64,000 nucleotides of DNA from Camellia lanceoleosa (Eukaryota > Streptophyta > Magnoliopsida > Ericales > Theaceae). A program made the translations under genes and the position numbers. Of the stretch, positions 12,877 through 21,892 are shown in pieces. The stretch covers positions 189,063,154 through 189,127,153 of the forward strand of contig CM045762.1 of NCBI GenBank assembly GCA_025200525.1. The letters are read 5' to 3'. The notes below the pieces were generated by a model. The model made no database searches and was not told the DNA's origin. It saw only the letters and a list, made by a program, of their open reading frames with translations. Each line of letters starts with the position of its first letter. The first letter of the stretch is position 1.

Positions 12877-13564
12877 CGGGGCGCCCTTTTGACCATTCGA
12901 CCTAGTACATATTCAGAATCCGTAGCGACCATTCCAAGCTAGGACAGGTTGCTTACCCGATAGGTTGTTTGAAACCGCTGCGTGCGTAGTGAAACCCTAG
13001 CTCCTGAAAAAATAGGACAGGGAAACCCTACCCCAACATAAGGGTGTTTTGGCTCTCACTTGCTTGTTATGTGCTTTTAGAGTGCGTCTCTACAGGAATG
13101 CATGTATCAGTTTGCAAGTTTGGGCATCAGGCCTACGGGCACCAGTTCAGTATTTTGGGATTCAATTTACCTGAGGGTATCACCAGGCGTAATGCAGCAG
13201 GGGCACAATCATTCACCGCTCATATGGGTTATCGTGAAATCTGCTAAGATGCTCTCTGTTTTCCCTTTGCTAGGTAGTCTTGGAATCATAGCTTCAAGGC
13301 TCCAATATCCCCTGCACAATCGAACTTGTGTTGTTAGACTTTGTCGAGTCAGAGATTAAGTTCAAGGGCAATCAGTGTTCTTTACGGGCAGGTGAAAAGC
13401 TCGGTCGAGCCGCAGACCAATAATCTGGCCTACCAGCTCAGTGGTCTTTAAACAGCCAGGTTGAGATTTTCGAGTCTACTGCAAAGATAGATATACTAGT
13501 GGTTCAATCAGATCAGGACAGTATGTCAGGCTTAAAAAAGATGGTACGCCAGCTTTAGGATAGT
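12877..13564 (+). other. Element leader, second part
   Basis: This continues the untranslated leader after the solo LTR. Frames at 13044-13359 overlap in different phases and are not recognised. A long leader before gag is normal for this lineage. Confidence 0.55.
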
Positions 13565-15789
13565 ATGAAAGCCATGCAGCAAGACGCTATCTGTCAAGCG
13601 GAATTCGCCAAGCAACAGGCCGTGGTCATAGCCCAACAAGCAGAGACAATTGCCAGGTTAGAGCAGCAAACTGGAGTATCTACTTCACACCAGGCTCCTC
13701 TCCCACCAAGAGTTCCCATACTCGGGGAGGCAACCCACGTCCAGGATGATACGGACATTCCAAGCGGCCCGCCTTGCCTACTTCTACGGTGTCTAAAACA
13801 CCCACCAACCTACCAGACTCCCCCTTTGAGTTCGAGACGGACCCCACAGCATTGAAAGTGAGCAAGCTTGAGAAATTGTTCAAAAAGTCTCAAGAGGCCC
13901 GCTCTATTCCTGATGTAGAGGATGGTTATACCGACTCAGTGGCAACCTTGCCGGAGTGGTTTAAAATGCCGCATATCGATCGATTTGATGGCTCTAAAGA
14001 CCTAATGGTGCACCTCCATTTGTTTTATGATATCTTGAGGCCAATGGGTTTGACCACAGCCCAGAAATTGTCACTATTCGGCCGAACCCTGTCTGGGATA
14101 GCTGCAATTTGGTATGCAAAATTGGAGAACTCTGTGAAACAGAATTGGAAAGAGCTGGCTGAGGCCTTTATTGCTCACTACTCCTACAACACACAGATCG
14201 AGGTCACAACTCGTGATCTCGAAGTCACCCGCCAAGAGCCAAATGAGGGTTTCTCAGAGTTCGTGACAAGATAGAGAGCAAAGGCCTCAATGATGACTAC
14301 AAGGCCTTCCGACAAAGATCAGATCAGGATGATTGTTCGGAATCTGCATGGCAAGTTGCTGCCAAAGATGGTCGTTCTACCTCTGTTTACCTTTCCAGCC
14401 CTTCATGAAATGAGGGTTCAAATCGAGGATGCCATCAGACAAGGGATCTTTGCAGAAGATAATGAGCCCTTGAAGAGGAATGTTGCTCGCAGTTCCAATG
14501 CTACTATTGATGGTAGCACAGCTGCGAAATGCTCAGAAGTAGACACTATCACCACTTCCCTCAATGACCAAAAACCAATCACTTCAACTCGGCCCCAAGC
14601 CTGAAAATTCCATCATCTTTACATGAGTCTCTCCCAAGCTTTGAAAAAGCTACAAGAAGAAGGGCACCTAGAACTCCTCGAACCCCAACCCCTTCCAAAT
14701 CCTCTTTCACCAAGATATGACCCAGCTAAATACTGTGCCTATCATCAACAACACGGTCATGATACGAACCGTTGCATCCGCCTCCGTCATAAGATTCAGG
14801 ATCTTATTGACGAAGAGACCCTAGCTCCACCTAAAGGACCTTAGGTTAGTACTGTTTCGTCACCTCCCCATCTCAACCTCATCCATACACTACCATCCAC
14901 CTTCGACCCCAGCATATACATCACCCCAACCCATCTACCCAAGCCTAAGGTGTTCATTCCAGAAAGCATGGACTTATGCATGATGGATGCACCTGGACCC
15001 CAATCATCTCAAACCCGTGAGCCCACTACTTCTGAGCTAAAGAGAATGATCGAAGATCTTCAAAGAACTGTGACAGATCTAGCCTCTGGAACATTGGCTC
15101 CATCATCGACCACAGCACATGCTAGGAGTTTCACGACAAAAGGCTCCCCAATCTTGGCTGCATTTGAAGAAAGCCAAACCCTTGGCAAAGGGGAAGCAGG
15201 TGGTAAGAACAAGGTAGGGGCAAGCATTGATCCCCATGAACATCTTCTGTTGGCTGTTGAGGCTTTGAAAGCCGAGGGACTGAACAAAGAGCAAGTGCTC
15301 GCAGTTGTTGCAAAAACTGTGGACGACATTTTCGCCACTCAAGTTGGGGGCAGTTTGAATCAAGGGGCAAGCCGGGAGAAGGGTCGTTGTATCAGAAACG
15401 TTCCTTTCAGCTATAATCCTGCACTCGGAAGAGATCAACAAACCAGGCCAGCACCTGCCAATCCCTTTACTGGTGCGTCCAGCAAAAATCCACAAACCTT
15501 GAAGTACCAACCCCGAGGTCAGAGGGTCTTCCATGCCCTCTATATGCCTTTGTCCAAAGCTCTCCAAGTCCTTGTTGGACAAGGCCATCTCAAACCCCTT
15601 GAGCCTCGGCCTCTCCCAAATCCTCTTCCGGCTACGCATGATGCCGCCCAGTACTGTGCCTTCCGTTAGTAAACTGGCCATACTACCGACAACTGCTTTC
15701 ATCTTCGCCATGAAGTACATGATCTATTTGACAACAGGGTCATTGCCGCGCCAAGCTCTGCAAAGTCTATCGGCACTGGATCGGTGAAC
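13565..15789 (+). pseudogene. gag: Gag polyprotein relic with duplicated C-terminal module
   Basis: The N-terminus (13565-13790) is glutamine-rich and coiled-coil-like (ARLEQQ). After one frameshift near 13780 the frame runs to 15669, broken only by stops at about 14272, 14602, 14842 and 15667. The retrotransposon Gag domain lies at about 13960-14290 (PHIDRFDGSKD, WYAKLENSVKQNWKELAEAF, YNTQIE). A cysteine/histidine module, YCAYHQQHGHDTNRC, lies at about 14730-14778, preceded by LSQALKKLQEEGHLELLEP. A second copy of this module, LSKALQVLVGQGHLKPLEP through CAF and then TGHTTDNC in a shifted frame, lies at 15540-15789. Gag normally forms the virus-like particle; this copy is not functional. The 205-codon frame on the other strand at 15103-15720 is a shadow. 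Confidence 0.88.
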
Positions 15790-16368
15790 TTGGGGGATAA
15801 TATGACCATGTGATCGAGGAATGAACCAGCTGCGGGTGGCACTTGATTAAACTCCAAACGTGGAAATGGCACGCACTGTTCTGAGCAATACGCAAACACC
15901 AGTTTTTGTGCTTTCTAACTTGGGCATTGAGTTAGTCTTGTTGTTTTGTATAGAGTCAGTCTTTTCTTACTGAGTCAGTTGGGTCTGTCTTGTTGTAACG
16001 AGTCAGTTCTATTTTGTTGGAGTCGGGTGATTTTGGGGGTGTTACCTCAGACATCACTTGCTTGTTTTGTGTTTTCGTTTTCTTTTGAGTCTGTTTCTGC
16101 CTTGGAGCCAGTAATGCCAACAGATTTGAATGAACAGCAATGATTTTCATATTCTTGTGTTCGCTTCTGCCTTGTGCCAGGTGTGCCAGAAGTTCTGAAT
16201 GAAATAGCAGTGCTTTTCACCTACTTTTCTGTGCCTCGAACTCATTGCTCTGACCTAAGTTTTTCAAACCCTTTTGAACACTGTGATGAAAAACGAAGAG
16301 GAAAGAATTCCTTGGGATTTGCAAAAATTTGATCAATTGAAAAAAAAGAGAGGCATGCTAAGTCCTTA
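15790..16368 (+). other. Gag-pol junction region, degraded
   Basis: T-rich sequence with no recognisable domain. The protease expected between Gag and RT was not found as a clear DTG/DSG motif, so it is probably lost or too decayed. Confidence 0.4.
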
Positions 16369-16640
16369 ATGAATGAAATCATGCTTGTTAATGTGAGTAC
16401 TGAGAAGGATCCTGGCTTGATCCAGATTGGTTCTACACTGTCTTCAGCGCGAGCGATTAGTCGCTTTCTTAAAAGGTTTCAAAAATGTTTTGCGCCGTCC
16501 TGCGAAGACCTGTGTGGAATCGCTCTTGAGATTATGCAGCCTAGGATCGCTCTCAGCCTCAAGACTCGATCTCTTGCTTTCGAACCTTGAACTTAGATTC
16601 AGAATGTTCAATGGTCAACCACAATGTGAGGCTTGTGTGG
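16369..16640 (+). pseudogene. pol: Pol relic: linker before RT and first residues of RT
   Basis: The frame reads EIMLVNVSTEKDPGLIQIG, then a stretch resembling the conserved FAWSYEDMPGI...VQHRI region that precedes Ty3/gypsy RT in Tat elements, here degraded to FAPSCEDLCGIALEIMQPRI. The thread jumps frame near 16560 (ELRFRMFNGQPQ). Everything from the RT palm to the integrase core is missing downstream. Confidence 0.75.
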
Positions 16641-17040
16641 CCGGATCAGAAGCAGCCCTCGAACTAGGGGCAGGGAAGTCAGATCAAGAAGATCAAATGT
16701 TGTCAAAAGAAGCTTGCAAAGCTAGATCAGAAGCACCACTCAAACTAGGGGCAAAAGATGCCAAATTGTGCTCGAAGAGTCAAAGATAAAGACTGGCAAG
16801 AATGCCAAATTCCAGAAGGGAAGAAAGAAGAAGGTATCACTGAAGGACAACTGAGTTCCTATCCACAACACTAGGGGCAAGTTCAGCCCCCATTGGATGG
16901 ACTCCTACATCATCAGTGAACATCAACCATTCTCTTGGATTTAGATGACTTCAGGATTTCGAAACCATTTGACATGGACAAAGCTACACTTTTACCCTTG
17001 AGAGGCTCGCTGGGCCGAAAACCCGAAAGGGCGGCCCAGG
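16641..17040 (+). pseudogene. pol: Pol relic: C-terminal integrase segment joined after a large deletion
   Basis: Near 16835-16910 the frame contains VSLKDN.VPIHNTRGKFSPHW, close to LVLKDNRAPIHDSRGKFRPNW of the minus-strand element's integrase near 62000. It is followed by DLDDFRISKPFDMDKA and a GRKPERAAQAKVRA tail. The deletion removed RT, RNase H and the integrase core. At 16641-16800 two copies of an ACTAGGGGCA-like word occur in degraded sequence. Confidence 0.7.
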
Positions 17041-17044
17041 CAAA

Positions 17045-17225
17045 AGTTAGAGCAAGAAAAGGAAAAAAAAAAAAGAGAAGAAAAAAAAAAGAGAAAAAAA
17101 GGGAAAAAAAAAAAAAAAAGAAAAGAACAAAAAAAAAAGGAGAGGAAAAAATACAAAGAAAAGAACAAAAAAAAGAAGAAAATCAAGAAAAAATAAAAAG
17201 AATTGAAAAGAAAAGAAGAACACAA
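17045..17225 (+). repeat. A-rich (lysine-codon) low-complexity tract
   Basis: About 180 bp of A with scattered G, which gives an almost pure K/R/E reading frame on the + strand and a phenylalanine run on the minus strand. It lies between two nearly identical AAAACCCGRAAGGGCGGCC segments (17017-17038 and 17239-17258), so it looks like an insertion or slippage expansion inside a local duplication. Not a gene. Confidence 0.75.
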
Positions 17226-18876
17226 CTCGCAAGGTTGAAAACCCGGAAGGGCGGCCTTGGCAAAAGTTAGAGCGCAAAAGGAGAGGTTAATACCCGAGTG
17301 TACCTTAACCCCGAACTACGTAAGGCTTGATTCTCATCTTTGGGATACGTAGGCAACTTCATTCTGAAGTTCAGCCGTAAAACAATTTAAATTCGATTGT
17401 GTCCATGTTATGGTTTTGATCATCTTTGCTTTCTCTGAATCCGAGAATTTGGTTGTGTTCGTCACTCTGAGGACTGACTACAATATGCCGCGGTGATATC
17501 CAAACAAGGGGCAACTTTCCGTTGCCATTCAATACGCTGCGGTGCTGTTCAAACAAGGGGCAACTTTCCGTTGCCAGGAAGCTCTCTTCAAGCAGGGGGC
17601 AATTTTCCTTCGGATCTGAAGTTGTGCATCTCAAGAGCGGGTTCCGTGCTCGTTGAGCAGTGGCCGTTTGCAAAAATAGTTTTTGAGAATTTTTAATGAG
17701 GTTGACTAATTTTCTCTCAAAAATTATTCCATTTTTAAAAAACTGGACCATTTCTTGGACCCCAAAAAAGGAAAATTTTCAGTGCTCACAGCCTAACTTG
17801 TATGATTTTAAATCAGAAAATTGAACAAGCATGTTAATCTAACTCTCATTTTGGTCAAAATTGTCTTAGTAGAAAGCCAAAAACAAAAAATGGTCGAAAT
17901 GATGAACTAGGGGCACAGTTGAGTCAGGTGTTCTGTCTTTCCCCATTGCCGCAATACTTGCCAAGAAGGGCACTCTACCGCCAAAAGGCATACCGGTTAA
18001 CAAGAAAAGGTGAAAGCTCTCTCACCCTCCGAGCAACGAGGTATCAAGCCAAGTCTGCCGCAATGGAATGGATCAAGATATTCCTCCTCATCCGACAGAT
18101 CTGATCACGTCCAAACTCCCCAGCAGAGCATTGTCAACCGATGTCAGCAGCAAATTTGCTACACACCCAGTTGTAGCACAGCCCCTCTGTGGGAGAAACT
18201 CACTAGCTGTGTGCAGAAAAAGAAGAATCTAGCGGAATGCTAGGGGCAAGAGCCCACAACTTTCTGTTTATCCATCAACCACCCATGGGAGGGATTTAAA
18301 ATGAGAGATTGAAGAATAGAAAGGTGTGCGCTGAGAGAAAAAGTGAGAAAAGGGCTTTTTCAGAAAAATAGAGCCTGAGGGCCGAGTGACATGAGAATCA
18401 CAAATAAGAAAAGGATAGGAAACAATACCCGGAGAAACTGGCTCCTCATGCACCAAGAGGTCTCTTGTCTTTGTAACACAGTTGAGTGTTGTGTTTGTGT
18501 GTTTTGATTGTCTCGATTCTTGTTTTGAGTCGTTTAAGTGTCAATAGATGTGTTTAGGTTGTTTTTCCTTGTTTTTCCTTTGTTGAGTCGTTTTGGCTGT
18601 GGTCAGTTATAGGCTCAATACCCGGTTGAGAACCCTTTTCTCATTTCAATTTCAAAAATCGTTTTGTCCTCAGAGTGCCGTGTCGTTCTCCACATTTGTG
18701 CAAATCAGGATTGGTTATTTCATAAAGCCGCGGGGTTCAACCCAGGTCATGTGAAAACATTAAAACCAGGACCCATCTGAAGCTATGAAAGTTCCGGGCT
18801 ACAAAGCAAAAGAAAAGAGGGAAAATGTCAGGCATCTGAGATTGTTTCAACTTTTGCAAGTTCCGTCATTGCATCC
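17226..18876 (+). other. 3' non-coding region of the element, first part
   Basis: It contains the AACTACGTAAGGCTTGATTC...GATACGTAGGCAAC block (17316-17356), a pair of short hairpins (17510-17575), and several GGGGCA words preceded by purines (17508, 17557, 17597, 17911, 18243). No credible protein gene was recognised. Confidence 0.5.
17510..17575 (+). repeat. Pair of identical stem-loops GGCAAC-TTTCC-GTTGCC
   Basis: GGCAACTTTCCGTTGCC occurs at 17510-17526 and again at 17559-17575, 49 bp apart, each preceded by AACAAGG. Each is a perfect 6-bp stem with a 5-nt loop. The minus-strand Tat element has the same pair at 61509-61576. Confidence 0.8.
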
Positions 18877-19118
18877 TGTATGTTCAAAATGAGCAGTGTC
18901 TTGTATGAGCTGTGTGCCAAATAAACAAAATACTGTGTTACGGGCTGTGAGTTCAGAATAAGTTGTGTTCAGAACGAACCGTGTGTTCAGAATCAACAGT
19001 GTCCTGCGTGAGCCGTATGTTCCAAAATAAGCAGAATATTGTGTTATGAGCTGCGTATTCAGAATAAGCAGTATGCCGATATGAGCTGTGTGTTCAAAGT
19101 GAACAGAATACTGTGTTG
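18877..19118. repeat. Degenerate short repeats with a CTGTGTGTTCA word
   Basis: About six diverged copies of a GAGCTGTGTGTTC...AATAAGCAGAATACTGTGTTA-like unit, 35-45 bp each. The CTGTGTGTTC word is the complement of GAACACACAG, the core of the 80-bp array inside the plant mobile domain gene at 56.2-56.8 kb. This may therefore be the remains of an accessory-gene intron on the minus strand. Confidence 0.55.
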
Positions 19119-19365
19119 ACTGTTTCACTGTTTCAAGCCAGAATGGTGATCAGAAGTGCTCTCCCTGAGTACCATTCCCCGCGAGAGTAAAGCGGTTTAC
19201 CGCCACTCACTCCATGAGGTGCTTTCTAAAGTGCCGCTTTATTTGTTTAGTGCATTCCTTAAACATCACGCTCTGCATTGCTTGCAACATGTATCGTATC
19301 ATCGCACTTATTGCATTTATTTGCATCTTGTGTTATCTCTTATTGTTTATCCTTTTACGCTGAGC

Positions 19366-20790
19366 AGCGTTTGGGATCGTTGTCCTCCAGGACTTTCTCA
19401 GGTTATCTTGTGCGCGCACTTGAGCAGTTGTGTTGACCTCTTCTCACGATTTCAGCGTGGTTTGAATGTCCCGCTCCTTACACGATTTCAGCGTGTTTGG
19501 AATTTATCTCAGGTTGCGTTGTGCGCGCACCTGGGCGGTTGTTGTTTTGACCACTTCTCATGATTTCAGCGTGGTTTGAGTGTCCCGCTCCTCACACGAT
19601 TTCAGCGTGTTTGGAATTTATCTCAGGTTGCGTTGTGCGCGCACCTGGGCGGTTGTTGTTTTGATCTCTTCTCACGATTTCAGCATGGTTTGAGTGTCCC
19701 GCTCCTTACGCGATTTCAGCGTGTTTGGAATTTATCTCAGGTTGCGTTGTGCTCGCACCTGGGCGGTTGTTATTTTGACCTCTTCTCACGATTTCAGCGT
19801 GGTTTGAGTGTCCCGTTCCTTACGTGATTTCAGCGTGTTTGGAATTTATCTCAGGTTACGTTGTGCACGCACCTGGGCGGTTGTTGTTTTGACCTCTTCT
19901 CACGATTTCAGCGTGGTTTGAGTGTCCCGCTCCTTACGCGATTTCAGCGTGTTTGGAATTTATCTCAGGTCGCGTTGTGCGCGCACTTGGGCGGTTGTTG
20001 TTTTGATCTCTTCTCACGATTTCAGCTTGGTTTGAGTGTCCCGCTCCTTACGCGATTTCAGCGTGTTTGGAATTTATCTCAGGTTACGTTGTGCGTGCAC
20101 CTGGGCGGTTGTTGTTTTGACCTCTTCTCACGATTTCAGCGTGGTTTGAGTGTCCCGCTCCTTACGCGATTTTAGCGTGTTTGGAATTTATATCAGGTTG
20201 CGTTGTGCGCGTACCTGGGCGGTTGTTGTTTTGACCTCTTCTCACGATTTCAGCGTGGTTTGAATGTCCCGCTCCTTACGCAATTTCAGCGTGTTTGGAA
20301 TTTATCTCAGGTTGCGTTGTGCACACACTTGGGCGGTTGTTATTTGGACCTTCTCTCACGATTTCAGCGTGGTTTGAGTGTCCCGCTCCTTATGCGATTT
20401 CAGCGTGTTTGGAATTTATCTCAGGTTGCGTTGTGTACGCACCTGGGCGGTTGTTGTTTGGACCTCCTCTTACGATTTCAGCATGGTTTGAGTGTCTCGT
20501 TCCTTACGCGATTTCAGCATGTTTGGAATTTATCTCAGGTTGCGTTGTGCGCGCACCTGGGCAGTTTTTGTTTGGACCTCCTCTCACGATTTCAGCGTGG
20601 TTTGAGTGTCCCGTTCCTTACGCGATTTCAGCGTGTTTGGAATTTATCCCAGGTTGCGTTGTAGACGAGCTGGGCGGATTATTGGACTTTCTTTCACGAT
20701 TTTCAGCGTGGTTTGAGTGTCCCCTTCCTCACATGATTTCAGTGTGTTTGGAATTTATCTTAGGTTGCGTGGAATGCGCTTCTGATTGAT
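19366..20790 (+). repeat. 114-bp tandem repeat array, about twelve units
   Basis: Units start with GATTTCAGCGTGGTTTGAGT at 19448, 19562, 19676, 19790, 19904, 20018, 20132, 20246, 20360, 20474, 20588 and 20698. A partial unit precedes the first. Spacing is exactly 114 bp except the last (110). Each unit holds the ACGCGATTTCAGCGTG word twice. Since 114 is a multiple of three, long frames of a 38-residue repeat appear. I treat these as by-products because the phase breaks at stops and the position is 3' untranslated. Variable tandem repeats before the 3' LTR are known in Ogre elements. Confidence 0.95.
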
Positions 20791-21565
20791 TTTCTTTGTT
20801 CTTCCTCCACTCACGAGTCCAGCGTGGTTGGCGTATGTCACCATTTTACATCTATTGTACTCTCTGTTGCATCGCATCTATTATCTATTGCATCACATCT
20901 ATTACATCCATTGCATCATATCTATTTTATTGTCTAGTCTAGGAGACCTTAAATCCTCCGGTCTAAGGAGACCTTAAATCCTGCATCATCATTCGCGCTG
21001 TTTTGCGCATCGTACTTGCATTTTACTTGTATTTCATCGCACTATCTTTTGCGCTTTCCGGTCTAGAAGACCTTAAATCCTCTAAAGGTGCAATTCCTTT
21101 GGTGTTTTTCGTGCCCGAACGACTTCCAACGGTCTGGTATAGCCACCTGCTTGTGTTAGCAGTGAGTTCTTAGGAGACCAACTGAGACGGTGGAAACTAG
21201 AGTTCGAATGGCTCATGCCTAGAACACAAAGGTTCGGGATTTCCGAGACTAAAGTCTGGTTTAAATACCCAGGGGTATATCCTCGGTTTGAAATCTGTAT
21301 GGCAGCCCCATAGATTGAGATAGCATGTGTATGCGCCTCAATTCTGGATACTGAATCAACCTAGTCTGTTACCTTGTTGGAGAATAGGGAAAGCTGCGAC
21401 CATAGTCAGGGAAAAAAGTAGTACCTGCGGTTCAACCAAGAAGGAGAGGAAGGTCCCCAGCAGCATGAGGTAGGTCATTGCCAAATTGCCCCTGTAAGGT
21501 GCCTTCGCTTTTTGGCTATCACATTGCATTTTAGTCATTACAATGCATTGCATAAATCCTGAATT

Positions 21566-21670
21566 TTCAAACCGGCTTCGCGTAGCGTGTAAGTCCAATC
21601 TTCAAACCGGCTTCGCTTAGCGTATAAGTCCAACCTTCAAACCGGCTTCGCGTAGCGTATAAGTCCAATT
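21566..21670 (+). repeat. 35-bp unit repeated three times
   Basis: TTCAAACCGGCTTCGCGTAG followed by CGTATAAGTCCAA begins at 21566, 21601 and 21636. Units differ at two or three bases. It lies between the 114-bp array and the polypurine tract. Confidence 0.9.
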
Positions 21671-21880
21671 ATCAAAATCTTTCTATATATCATTTTGCAT
21701 CCTGCCCCTGAACTACGCTGGTTTGATTCCTTGTAAAGGAATATGTAGGCAGCCTATGGGCGCAACCGTTTATTTGTCTATATTTTGTTTGTTTGTCCGA
21801 GTCTTCGGCCTTGTCAAAAATGTGTCGTCTGTGGGCTTTGACATTCACTCCCGTCACTTCTTGACTTTCAAGTTCTGTCA

Positions 21881-21892
21881 AAGAGGGGCAAC
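21881..21892 (+). promoter_or_regulatory. Polypurine tract
   Basis: AAGAGGGGCAAC directly precedes the TG of the 3' LTR. This primes plus-strand DNA synthesis. The second Tat element has nearly the same tract (54424-54438, minus strand). Confidence 0.85.

Larger units (their letters stand above)
20791..21892 (+). other. 3' non-coding region of the element, last part, ending in the PPT
   Basis: It contains short CATCGCATCTATT-type repeats (20840-20930), the phrase AGGAGACCTTAAATCC repeated at 20941, 20965 and (variant) 21065, a 35-bp triplication, and a second GAACTACGCTGG...TATGTAGGCAGCC block (21712-21752). No gene was recognised. Confidence 0.55.

Noticed and set aside
15103..15720. 205-codon minus-strand frame
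   Set aside because: Antisense shadow of the gag frame, which has recognisable Gag motifs.
17371..17751. 126-codon minus-strand frame, considered as an antisense accessory gene of the first element
   Set aside because: Contains the hairpin pair and no PMD or DUF7745-like motif; probably chance.
19156..20789. Long frames of a 38-residue repeat (RFQRGLSVPLLT-type) suggesting a repeat protein
   Set aside because: They follow from a 114-bp tandem repeat (divisible by three) in the untranslated 3' region of an LTR element. Stops break the series and two frames are open at once.
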